DNA of 64,000 nt from an uncultured Collinsella sp. (lineage in GTDB: Bacteria; Actinomycetota; Coriobacteriia; Coriobacteriales; Coriobacteriaceae): NCBI GenBank assembly GCA_900541725.1, contig UQLB01000011.1:1-64000 (forward strand), given 5' to 3'. The notes below the pieces were generated by a model, which did no database searches, was not told the DNA's origin, and saw nothing but the letters and a program-made list of their open reading frames with translations. Of the stretch, positions 22,880-30,417 are shown in pieces. The first letter of the stretch is position 1. Each line of letters begins with the position of its first letter. A program made the position numbers and the translations under genes.

Positions 22880-22915
22880 AATGGCATATTACGTCATATG
22901 ACGTAATATGCCATT
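22880..22915. promoter_or_regulatory. 36-bp perfect palindrome, candidate operator of the PTS operon
   Basis: The sequence is its own reverse complement over 36 bases, centred on CATATG with ACGTCA/TGACGT around it. A TATTAT box lies at 22872-22877, so transcription would begin inside it. It ends 47 bases before the IIB start. A repressor site is inferred. Confidence 0.65.
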
Positions 22916-22961
22916 AGCAGTCAAGGATGATTGTCTGTGTTCAAGTCGAGAAAGGGGCAAA

Positions 22962-23438
22962 ATGATTAAACTGTGTCGCGTCGATAGCCGGTTAGTGCAT
23001 GGGCAGACCGTGTTCTCTTGGTATCCAACGCTTGAAGCAAACGCTATTCTTGTGGTTTCAGATGAGTACGCCGCAAGCAAAGAGCGAATTCAAGCGCTGC
23101 GAATTGCAAAACCCGCTGATGCCAAATTGGTTGTCAAAAGTGTAGAAGATTCCATCGTGGCCCTTAACGGAAGCGCGGTGGATAAATACGAGCTAATTGT
23201 TGTTGCGGGAAATGTACATGACGCCTGTGAAGTTGCGCGTGCGTGTCCAAAAATAACGTCTGTGAATTTAGGCGGCGCTCGACCGTTGGGGGATAGCGTA
23301 AAGGAGCTTGGCCCTGCTGTGCGCCTTTCCCAATCCGATATTAATGAAATTAAGAAAGCCATGGCTGATGGAATCGAGTTCGAGGTAAGGCAGGTTGCTA
23401 GCGAGAAAAAACGCATCGTAACAAGTTTTGATTTGTAG
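22962..23438 (+). CDS. PTS system, mannose/sorbose-family IIB
   Basis: The 158-residue EIIB has the phosphorylation motif DSRLVHGQT with His13, the family's phospho-acceptor, and a C-terminal domain typical of IIB. It passes phosphate from IIA to sugar during transport. AAAGGGG precedes the ATG at 22962; an in-frame ATG at 22908 lies in the palindrome and is rejected. IIC follows 14 bases later. The specific sugar cannot be told from the sequence. Confidence 0.93.
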   Translation: MIKLCRVDSRLVHGQTVFSWYPTLEANAILVVSDEYAASKERIQALRIAKPADAKLVVKSVEDSIVALNGSAVDKYELIVVAGNVHDACEVARACPKITSVNLGGARPLGDSVKELGPAVRLSQSDINEIKKAMADGIEFEVRQVASEKKRIVTSFDL

Positions 23439-23452
23439 GAAGAGGGAGAAAT

Positions 23453-24229
23453 ATGCTGCTTCAGGCTTTTCTGGTTGGTCTTGCCGCTGCGATAGGTCAA
23501 TCGGATTATTTACTCGGTACTGCGATGGTCGAGCGGCCGATTGTCCTCGGAGCGATCGTCGGTATTTTTTTGGGTGATATTCCGACTGGCGTTATTGTTG
23601 GTTTCCAGCTCGAACTCGCGTTCATGGGGGTCTGGCAGGTTGGTGCTGCCGTGCCGCCCAACGTAATTGTTGGTTCAGTTTTGGGAACAGCCTTTGCGAT
23701 TACTATGGGTGCGGGTCCCGAGACCGCTCTGACTATTGCTATGCCCACTGCGGTGCTTGCCGGCATGTTTGACAGCCTTATGTATAGCGTTGTTACGCCT
23801 CCTATGGCTGTCTGGGCTGATCGTGGTGCCGAAAAAGACGACCCCAAAACGATTGCAGCCGCTATGTGGACCAATGGAATTCTCTACATCATTGCGCTTG
23901 GCTTGATTTGCGGCGTGGCTTTTTACGTTGGAAATGATGCTGTTCAGGCACTGATTGACGCCATTCCTGATTGGCTTACGAATGGGCTTACGATCGCAAC
24001 GGGTATTCTGCCCGCGCTTGGATTTGCGCAGCTTATGTCAATCCTGTCCACCAAGGAGCTGAGCTTCCTATTCTTTGGAGGCTTCTTGCTGAGTGCCTAT
24101 CTAAACATTCCGACGATCGGTATCGTGGCGTTTTCGCTGATCCTGATTGGGATTCTCAATATGGCTCACATTTTTATGCCTGCCAGTGCGGCGGTCGCTA
24201 AGGAGGTTGACGATGACAACGAATTCTAA
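23453..24229 (+). CDS. PTS system, mannose/sorbose-family IIC
   Basis: This 258-residue membrane component has many hydrophobic segments and the family's early GxxxLGDxPTGVIVGFQLELAFMG region that forms the substrate path. It begins MLLQAFLVGLAAAIGQSDYLLG. Its 3' end overlaps the IID start by 17 bases, indicating translational coupling. It forms the channel together with IID. Confidence 0.94.
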   Translation: MLLQAFLVGLAAAIGQSDYLLGTAMVERPIVLGAIVGIFLGDIPTGVIVGFQLELAFMGVWQVGAAVPPNVIVGSVLGTAFAITMGAGPETALTIAMPTAVLAGMFDSLMYSVVTPPMAVWADRGAEKDDPKTIAAAMWTNGILYIIALGLICGVAFYVGNDAVQALIDAIPDWLTNGLTIATGILPALGFAQLMSILSTKELSFLFFGGFLLSAYLNIPTIGIVAFSLILIGILNMAHIFMPASAAVAKEVDDDNEF

Positions 24230-25073
24230 TGATGTTCTTGAGCTCTCGCCGGAGTCAAATAAATCGACCGATAAGAGAATAACCAAGAAAGACTTAAAGG
24301 CGTTATTTTGGCGCAGCTTTCCACTCAACATCATGTGGAGCTTTGACCGACAAATGAACGTTGGTTTCTGCTACGACATGATTCCGGTAATCAAGCGGTT
24401 ATACGATAAGCCTGAAGACCGGATCGAGGCATATAAGCGTCATCTTGAGTTCTACAATATTCAAGTTACGTTTAATCCTCTGGTCGCCGGCATTGTGGCC
24501 TCCATGGAGGAGGAAAACGCCAACAATCAGGACTTTGACACCGCCTCAATTAACGCCATGAAAGCATCGCTTATGGCTCCGCTTTCCGGTATCGGAGATT
24601 CACTGATTGCCAGTACGCTTCGCATGATTGCGACGGGCGTTGTGACAGGACTTTGCCTTTCGGGCAGTCTGCTCGGCCCAATCCTGTTCCTGCTTCTTTA
24701 TAATGTCCCAACGATCCTGATCCGCTGGTTTGGGCTTCAGTATGGTTATTCGCTTGGCAGTGGCATGATTTCGAAGCTGAACGATTCTGATGTAATGCAC
24801 AAAGTTACGTCCGGCCTGGCGATTGTGGGACTAATGGTAGTTGGTGGAATGGTGGCGACCACCGTTGCAGTTACCACTCCGCTCGCTCTTAACTTCGGCG
24901 ACACCGCGTTTAAGTTGCAGGAAACGCTCGATGGGATATTCCCGGCTCTTTTGCCGCTCTGCGCGTTCGGGATCATGTGTCTTTGCAATAAGAAACAGGT
25001 CAAAATTATTTGGCAGATTGTGGGCATTCTCGCTGCGGGTATTGTGCTCGGCGTCCTGGGGATTTTGGGCTAG
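24213..25073 (+). CDS. PTS system, mannose/sorbose-family IID
   Basis: The 286-residue IID has SFPLNIMWSFDRQMNVGFCYDMIPVIKRLY at its N-terminus, then PLSGIGDSL and several C-terminal membrane helices. The start at 24213 follows AAGGAGG and overlaps the IIC gene. The stop overlaps the convergent GntR gene by four bases. No IIA domain is encoded in this operon, so a IIA must come from elsewhere. Confidence 0.94.
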   Translation: MTTNSNDVLELSPESNKSTDKRITKKDLKALFWRSFPLNIMWSFDRQMNVGFCYDMIPVIKRLYDKPEDRIEAYKRHLEFYNIQVTFNPLVAGIVASMEEENANNQDFDTASINAMKASLMAPLSGIGDSLIASTLRMIATGVVTGLCLSGSLLGPILFLLLYNVPTILIRWFGLQYGYSLGSGMISKLNDSDVMHKVTSGLAIVGLMVVGGMVATTVAVTTPLALNFGDTAFKLQETLDGIFPALLPLCAFGIMCLCNKKQVKIIWQIVGILAAGIVLGVLGILG

Positions 25074-25825
25074 AGAAGGCGTCCATCTTTTGAGATGCTG
25101 AACTCGAAGGACGATGCGTCTGCTCGCCAAACGGTTTTCGAATAGTGGAGCGGCATTTCATTGCAGGCATATGTGACGTGCTCGACAACGCTCACGGGGG
25201 CTCCAACGATATAACCGAGAAGGTTTGCTTCTTGGAGCCCCGCTATTCCTGCGGTGATTTTGAGTTTCTCAATACCGGTTGCGATGCTGTAATGGTTGGC
25301 GATCAGGTCGAAAAGACTGGCATTGTCTGTGAGAAGCTCCAGTAGTCCGGGTAGAGTGCCCTGCGTTGCATAAATGGTGTCGATGGCGCAGGGGGCATTT
25401 TCGATATAAACCAAGCGCGCAACTCGTTGCACTACGGTTCCGTTGTCAATTTTGAGCTCCCGTGCAATGTGGGCATCAGCCTTGATCAAGCCTGTTTCCA
25501 AGATGGACTTGGTTGTTTTATCGCCGTATTGGGGGTCGGAGCTCAAATTGAAAATGGTGCTTGTTCCTCGTTTCAGGGTGAGCTTCGATGGGTTTACGAA
25601 TGTCCCCTTGCCTCGCAGGCGGTAGAGCAAGTTTTGGTCAATGAGATTCTGTACGGCGCGTCTTACGGTGATCCTGCTTACTTTGTATTGCTTGCAAAGC
25701 TCGGTTTCGGTGGGAATCTGACTGCCGCCGGGGAGTTCGCCAGAAACTATTTTCTTGAGGATATCGTTTTCAACGGTCTGATAGAGAAGCTCTGGCTGAG
25801 TGAGCTCGTCTTTTGCTGCAGGCAT
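25070..25825 (-). CDS. GntR-family regulator (HutC/UTRA type)
   Basis: The 251-residue protein has an N-terminal winged helix (residues about 10-78: LPGGSQIPTETELCKQYKVSRITVRRAVQNLIDQ...GKGTFV) and a C-terminal UTRA ligand domain (about 95-245), the usual sensor of sugar phosphates or similar effectors. An in-frame ATG 48 bases upstream would cover the candidate operator. AAGGGG six bases before 25825 supports the shorter start. It is convergent with the PTS genes and divergent from the esterase, so it likely controls both. Confidence 0.9.
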   Translation of the reverse strand: MPAAKDELTQPELLYQTVENDILKKIVSGELPGGSQIPTETELCKQYKVSRITVRRAVQNLIDQNLLYRLRGKGTFVNPSKLTLKRGTSTIFNLSSDPQYGDKTTKSILETGLIKADAHIARELKIDNGTVVQRVARLVYIENAPCAIDTIYATQGTLPGLLELLTDNASLFDLIANHYSIATGIEKLKITAGIAGLQEANLLGYIVGAPVSVVEHVTYACNEMPLHYSKTVWRADASSFEFSISKDGRLL

Positions 25826-25854
25826 GGTGGACCCCTTGGTCTTCAGTTTCTTTA

Positions 25855-25868
25855 GTACATAGATATAC
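25855..25868. promoter_or_regulatory. Candidate GntR operator
   Basis: GTACATAGATATAC is a near-palindrome of the GT-n-TA-n-AC type bound by HutC-subfamily regulators. It lies 30 bases upstream of the gntR start, in the divergent region shared with the esterase. Assignment is by pattern only. Confidence 0.4.
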
Positions 25869-25949
25869 GACAACTGAGGACATCATAAGCCGTTATCTCA
25901 AAAGTTATGGAAATATCGATTTGGCGTTATCGCCGAGAGGGGATTTAAG

Positions 25950-27017
25950 ATGGGCAGACAATACGACGAGGCGTTGATTGGCGCCATCTCCGGTCGCTCG
26001 TTTATAACCGAGAAGAGGGGACTCGAGGTTCAAATTCGTCCGGTTCCTGATGATGAAAGAGAGCATGTGCTTGACCCGCGAATTCTCGAGGTATCCCGCA
26101 AGAAGATGCGGAATGTTAGCATGTCTCCGAGCTGGACGAGCCTTATTGGAATGCGTCATCGCCCGGATAAGCCGACATACCGCCTACTCGATGGTGAGGT
26201 TCAGCGCGATGAGGTCCTCATGGAGGCAGCCGATCGCTATATAGATTTATTCGTCTGGACGCCACCAAATCATAAGGAGGCAAGTCCAGCGCTAGTTTAC
26301 CTGCATGGCGGCGCGTTTATGGCGGGGAATGTTCTGCAATTTGAACATCAGCTCGAGTTCATCGCCGAAAAGTCTGGTGCAGTGGTGGTTTATCCGGAAT
26401 ACCGCTTGGCGCCGGAGACGGCATTTCCCGGGCAGATCGAGGATTGCGTTCTTGCTCTTGATTATGTGCGCGAGCATGCCGGGGATCTCGGAATCGATCC
26501 TCATAAAATAATGGTCGCCGGCGACTCTGCGGGAGGAAGCCTTACTAATGCGTGTGTTCAGCTCAGGGGTGCTGGAGCTGTAGCCCATGCCTTCGAAATC
26601 TATCCTGAAGTCGACCTTGCGGGCGAACAGGGCGAGGGATATGAGGATTTTCCTGCGATAGCCGATCAAGAGGACGTTGCGCGTTTTCGCATCGACCATC
26701 TTCGCGATTCGGACGGCCCGATGGTCGAACTTTGTGCACACGGAAAAATGTCTCCTCATGACCCGTTGATTTCTGCGCTAATGCTTGAGGACTGCACTGA
26801 TTTCCCCCCGGTGACTATCGTGACATCCGAATACGATCCGCTTCGTATCCCCGATGAAAAATGGGCTACAAAATTACGGTCTTCAGGAATCGATGTCGAG
26901 GTCATCGAATATGCCGGATGTGACCATGGTTTCTTCGATCATTTTGGCGTGTACCCGCAATCGGAAGACGTGTGTTTGTTGATGGCTGAGAAGCTTAAAG
27001 AAATGGCTGTACAATAA
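25950..27017 (+). CDS. Alpha/beta-hydrolase esterase (HSL/arylacetamide deacetylase type)
   Basis: The 355-residue enzyme has the oxyanion-hole motif HGGAF (residues 119-123), nucleophile Ser193 in GDSAGG, Asp296 in SEYDPL and His326 in CDHGFF, a complete catalytic triad of the hormone-sensitive-lipase family. No signal peptide is visible, so it acts in the cytoplasm. GAGAGGGG precedes the start. Placement beside a sugar PTS and GntR regulator suggests it removes an acyl group from the imported substrate; that is inference. Confidence 0.88.
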   Translation: MGRQYDEALIGAISGRSFITEKRGLEVQIRPVPDDEREHVLDPRILEVSRKKMRNVSMSPSWTSLIGMRHRPDKPTYRLLDGEVQRDEVLMEAADRYIDLFVWTPPNHKEASPALVYLHGGAFMAGNVLQFEHQLEFIAEKSGAVVVYPEYRLAPETAFPGQIEDCVLALDYVREHAGDLGIDPHKIMVAGDSAGGSLTNACVQLRGAGAVAHAFEIYPEVDLAGEQGEGYEDFPAIADQEDVARFRIDHLRDSDGPMVELCAHGKMSPHDPLISALMLEDCTDFPPVTIVTSEYDPLRIPDEKWATKLRSSGIDVEVIEYAGCDHGFFDHFGVYPQSEDVCLLMAEKLKEMAVQ

Positions 27018-27093
27018 CGTCTCTCGGCGATAAGGGACTGAAGTCGCCTGTGTTTCTGCATTCGTGGTTCTCAGTCTGATTAAAAATGAGGCT

Positions 27094-27132
27094 TGCTCCT
27101 TGCCCGAGTGGGTGGGGAGCAGTTTGTTTTTT
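27094..27132 (+). terminator. Terminator after esterase
   Basis: TGCTCC pairs with GGAGCA around a GCCC/GGG inner stem, followed by TTTGTTTTTTG. Confidence 0.75.
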
Positions 27133-27284
27133 GTAGCGATACGAGGTGAGTGCCGCGCACTTTAGATCGCCATTTTGCTTCGCTGTATACCACTTGACGT
27201 AATAAAAGAGGCAAGGGCGGTGCGAGGGCCAACAGTCATTCTAAGCTCGGATTCGTATCCTAAAAGGTTGTTTCGGTTGCGTGG

Positions 27285-27336
27285 TACAATATAGCAAAAA
27301 AGAATGATAAAATGAATTCGAAAAAGAATTCATTTT
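27285..27336 (+). promoter_or_regulatory. Toxin-antitoxin promoter and operator
   Basis: An extended -10 box (TGG then TACAAT, 27285-27290) is followed by an inverted repeat AAAATGAATTC and GAATTCATTTT (27309-27319 with 27326-27336), which ends just before the antitoxin Shine-Dalgarno AGGAGG. Autoregulation by the antitoxin complex at this site is expected. Confidence 0.65.
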
Positions 27337-27348
27337 TAGGAGGTATGT

Positions 27349-27669
27349 ATGCCTGCTTTGCAGATGCTCGACAACCTTGTTCCAATTAGCGATTTCAGCC
27401 ACGGTAAGGGCTCGGCTGCATTTTCGAAGGTTGGGGACGACAATCCAGTTGTGGTTCTCAAACACAACAAGCCAGCGTTTGTGATTGTGACACCCGATGA
27501 ATATAGGGAAGCGAAGCAAGCGGAGGAGGACCTCGCCTTGTTAACGTTGGCACTTAAGAGAGTGGCTGTGGCACGTGACGATGCGCTTGTTTCCCTGTCT
27601 GATGTTATGGAAGAGCTGGGTGTGAGCCAGGACGAACTCGATCAGATGGATGAGGTCGAGTTTGAATGA
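27349..27669 (+). CDS. Phd/YefM-family antitoxin
   Basis: The 106-residue protein has the Phd/YefM N-terminal fold (LVPISDFSHGKGSAAFSKVGDDNPVVVLKHNKPAFVIVTPDEY) that binds DNA, and an acidic C-terminal region that would mask the toxin. It overlaps the toxin gene by four bases (ATGA), the usual coupling of type II modules. Confidence 0.88.
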   Translation: MPALQMLDNLVPISDFSHGKGSAAFSKVGDDNPVVVLKHNKPAFVIVTPDEYREAKQAEEDLALLTLALKRVAVARDDALVSLSDVMEELGVSQDELDQMDEVEFE

Positions 27670-28016
27670 GTGGGTACGAAGTCGCTTTCTACCCGGATGC
27701 TCTCAAGGATATTAAGCGTCTGGACGGCTCCCAACGAAAGATCGTCCTTAAGGCTATAGAAAAAATCAGAACGAACCCATTGCCGCAGAACGAAGGTGGA
27801 TTCGGCAAGCCTCTTGGAAACAAGGCAGGTACGGATTTGACTGGCTTTATGAAAATCAAGCTCAGGGGAAGTGGCATTCGAATCGTGTACCGCCTCATCA
27901 GAATTAAAGAAAAGATGGCCATCGTAGTGGTAGGCGCTCGCGAAGACATGGAAGTCTACCGAACTGCTCAGAGACGAGAACTCGATTTCGAGAAATGGGC
28001 GGAAGAGAATATCTAG
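27666..28016 (+). CDS. RelE/ParE-superfamily toxin
   Basis: The 116-residue protein has the RelE fold pattern: YEVAFYPDALKDIKRLD, a helical hairpin, then GIRIVYRLIRIKEKMAIVVVGAREDMEVYRTAQRR with basic residues where RelE-type mRNA interferases place their active site. mRNA cleavage at the ribosome is inferred from family. Partner of the upstream antitoxin. Confidence 0.88.
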   Translation: MSGYEVAFYPDALKDIKRLDGSQRKIVLKAIEKIRTNPLPQNEGGFGKPLGNKAGTDLTGFMKIKLRGSGIRIVYRLIRIKEKMAIVVVGAREDMEVYRTAQRRELDFEKWAEENI

Positions 28017-28051
28017 CTTTAACGATGAACGACGAGTGAGCGTTGGTGGGG

Positions 28052-28081
28052 CCCTGACGAATTAGATTCGTCAGGGTTTTT
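28052..28081 (+). terminator. Terminator of toxin-antitoxin operon
   Basis: An 11-bp perfect stem CCCTGACGAAT / ATTCGTCAGGG (28052-28062 with 28066-28076) followed by TTTTT. Confidence 0.88.
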
Positions 28082-28169
28082 CGCTGAACCAATTGCCTTC
28101 AGTCTCCGTTGACCTTTCCTTCCAATTCATCAGCCAACGTACGTCATGGCAATTCCCGGTAGGTCGCAG

Positions 28170-28257
28170 GGCGCTTCGCGGGCGGGCCAGGCTTTATCTG
28201 AACGACTTTGCGAAGCAACCGGAGTGAAGATAAAGCCTGGCCCGCCCGCGAAGCGCC
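28170..28257. repeat. Long perfect hairpin upstream of purE (conserved-loop family)
   Basis: Perfect 30-bp arms (28170-28199 with 28228-28257) enclose 28 bases. The loop resembles that of the hairpin at 22708-22792 in inverse orientation, while the arms do not. A TATACT box at 28284-28289 lies between it and purE, so it is outside the probable purE transcript. Confidence 0.85.
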
Positions 28258-28352
28258 ACAAAGACCGCAGGGACGGGAGCAGCTATACTACTCTCAGTAG
28301 TTAAGGGTCGCGGATCCGCCGCGTCGCCGTTCTCAACAGGAGGTCTTTGTTT

Positions 28353-28817
28353 ATGGCAGATCAAAAGCCGGTTGTCGGGATCATCATGGGTTCCAAGTCC
28401 GACCTGGGCGTTATGGAAGGCTGCACCGCCGAGCTCGAGGCGCTTGGTGTGCCCTATGAGCTTGTCATTGCGAGCGCACACCGCACGCCGGCGAAGGTCC
28501 ACGAGTGGGCCTCGACTGCCGCCGATCGCGGTATCAAAGTGATTATCGCCGCCGCCGGCAAGGCCGCTCACCTGGGTGGTGTCGTGGCTGCCTTTACGCC
28601 GCTGCCGGTTATCGGTGTGCCTATGAAGACGAGTGACCTGGGCGGTATGGATTCGCTGCTGTCGATGGTGCAGATGCCTTCGGGCGTGCCCGTGGCCTGC
28701 GTTGCCATCAACGGTGCCAAGAACGCCGCCATTTATGCCACGCAGATTCTGGGCGCATGCGACCCCGAGTACCGCAAGGTTATCGAGAAGATGAAGCAGG
28801 AGATGGCCGACGCCTAG
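28353..28817 (+). CDS. purE: N5-carboxyaminoimidazole ribonucleotide mutase
   Basis: The 154-residue class I PurE converts N5-CAIR to CAIR. It has VGIIMGSKSDLGVM at the N-terminus, SAHRTPAKVHEWA and IAAAGKAAHLGGVVAAFTPLPVIGVP. AGGAGG precedes the ATG at 28353; a TTG six bases earlier is less well placed. purK is not adjacent. The sortase gene follows 35 bases later. Confidence 0.97.
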   Translation: MADQKPVVGIIMGSKSDLGVMEGCTAELEALGVPYELVIASAHRTPAKVHEWASTAADRGIKVIIAAAGKAAHLGGVVAAFTPLPVIGVPMKTSDLGGMDSLLSMVQMPSGVPVACVAINGAKNAAIYATQILGACDPEYRKVIEKMKQEMADA

Positions 28818-28852
28818 GCGTTCCGCCGTTTCACCGCAGTATAAGGAGAGCC

Positions 28853-29857
28853 ATGTCCGATTATCAGGGAAAACGATTCAAGGCTTCTCAGATTCCCGAT
28901 CCGTCGAAGCCGGGTGCTGCCCATGCGGCACAGCAGGGTCGGACATCCTCTCCTCAGCAGCCGCGCGCGCCGCGTCCCGTAACGCCGATGTCCCATCATC
29001 GCCAGGATACGCCAGCTGCATATCGCCCTTCGTCGTATGATACGGCCAAGAAAGAATCGCGTTCTACGAAACAGTCGGGCGCTGCTCCGTCGAGCTATAC
29101 CGAGCCGCCGCGCAAAAAGCGCCGCTCCGTTATCCCCATCTTGCTCATCATTATCGGCATCGGTCTAATCGTTGCCGCTGCCGCCATCTTTATCAACGCT
29201 CAGATTGGCTATAAGCAGGCAAGCGATTCGTACCAGAAAATCGAGAAGCAATATGTAAGCGATAAGGACGCCAGCGGCGTGCCGATTATCGACTTCGATG
29301 CACTTGCCCAGACAAATCCCGAGGTTGTGGGTTGGATTTACGCGCCGGGAACCAACATCAACTATCCCGTGGTGCAGACCAATAACAACTCCAAATACCT
29401 CAACACGCTGTTTGACGGTACGTCCAATGCATCGGGTGCGATCTTCTTGGACAGCGACGACACCGCGCCGGGAATGGTTGACCAGCAGACCACGATTTAC
29501 GGCCACCATATGAACGATGGGTCGATGTTCAACGTGATTTCGGACACCACCGACCAAGCGACGTTCGATAGCATCGAGTACGTGTATTACATCACGCGCG
29601 ATGTAACGTATAAGCTGCGACCGCTGGCGACCAAGGTGGTCGAGGACACGTATGCCAAGGCGCGCACGACCAATTTTGAGGGCGACGACGGGCTCAAGAA
29701 CTACCTGTCCGAGATGCTCGACGGTGCTTCGGCAGTGGCGAGTGATGCAGGCGACCGCGCCGCCTCGGCAACCAAGGTCGTAACGCTTGTGACCTGTCGT
29801 TCGTTATCGCTGAGCAACACACGTGCCGTCATGGTGCTCACGCCGGTCGAGGAATAG
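28853..29857 (+). CDS. Class B sortase
   Basis: The 334-residue protein has a roughly 90-residue Pro/Ser-rich, basic cytoplasmic N-terminus, one transmembrane helix (about 93-115) and an outer sortase domain. Catalytic residues are visible: His218 in TIYGHHM, Cys315 in TLVTC and Arg324 in SNTRAVM. The layout with N-terminal anchor fits class B, used for surface anchoring of specific proteins. No substrate gene is next to it; the surface protein at 58807 is the only sorting-signal candidate in the window. The long N-terminal tail is unusual. Confidence 0.9.
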   Translation: MSDYQGKRFKASQIPDPSKPGAAHAAQQGRTSSPQQPRAPRPVTPMSHHRQDTPAAYRPSSYDTAKKESRSTKQSGAAPSSYTEPPRKKRRSVIPILLIIIGIGLIVAAAAIFINAQIGYKQASDSYQKIEKQYVSDKDASGVPIIDFDALAQTNPEVVGWIYAPGTNINYPVVQTNNNSKYLNTLFDGTSNASGAIFLDSDDTAPGMVDQQTTIYGHHMNDGSMFNVISDTTDQATFDSIEYVYYITRDVTYKLRPLATKVVEDTYAKARTTNFEGDDGLKNYLSEMLDGASAVASDAGDRAASATKVVTLVTCRSLSLSNTRAVMVLTPVEE

Positions 29858-29893
29858 ATAATGGGCTACTCAATGACGGTGAAAGGAGAAATG

Positions 29894-30310
29894 ATGCTTG
29901 AAAGTGGCAAATCGATGCCTTCGGTTGATGCCTGGCTGCGCGAAGCCAAGGCCGATGTTTCGGCGGCTGATTGTGGGATGTACCTGACACACAATGGCGT
30001 GGTGCGTGCGACGCCTAAGTCCGAGGTGCGTGGGGTCGAGACAGATGGTGTGGCGCCTGGACATAAGGTGGGCGGCATGGTGTTTGGCTTCGATGCCGAA
30101 AAGGTGCAGGCTGCTATCGAGGCAACGCGCGCGATGCCGGGTATCGGCTATGTGCGCGTGTGGCTGGCGAGCGGCGAGCTTACCGCGGGCGACGACATCA
30201 TGCTCGTACTCATTGGCGGAGACATTCGCCCGCATGTGGTCGACGCACTTCAGAAGCTTGTCGGCACCATCAAAAATGAGTGTGTGAGCGAGGTCGAGCG
30301 CGAGGCATAG
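29894..30310 (+). CDS. MoaE-like protein
   Basis: The product of about 138 residues resembles the large subunit of molybdopterin synthase: AWLREAKADVSAADCGMYLTHNGVVRATPKSEV, then PGIGYVRVWLASGELTAGDDIMLVLIGGDIRPHVVDALQKLVGTIKNE. The last part matches the MoaE pattern of a dimer strand followed by a helix. Whether it keeps synthase activity or has another role is not clear, as no other molybdopterin genes are nearby. Several in-frame starts exist (29861, 29891, 29894); AAGGAGAA favours 29894. Confidence 0.7.
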   Translation: MLESGKSMPSVDAWLREAKADVSAADCGMYLTHNGVVRATPKSEVRGVETDGVAPGHKVGGMVFGFDAEKVQAAIEATRAMPGIGYVRVWLASGELTAGDDIMLVLIGGDIRPHVVDALQKLVGTIKNECVSEVEREA

Positions 30311-30342
30311 GACCTTGCGATCAATTCGAGTCCATCTACAGC

Positions 30343-30385
30343 AAAAGCCCACTGGCAGTTCAATCAGTCTGCCAGCGGGCTTTTC
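30343..30385. terminator. Bidirectional terminator
   Basis: AAAAGCCC-CTGGCAG pairs with CTGCCAG-GGGCTTTT (one mismatch) between convergent genes. The A-run on the left and T-run on the right allow use from both strands. Confidence 0.85.
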
Positions 30386-30417
30386 TATGCGTTGGAAAAT
30401 CTCGGCATTGCGTGGCG

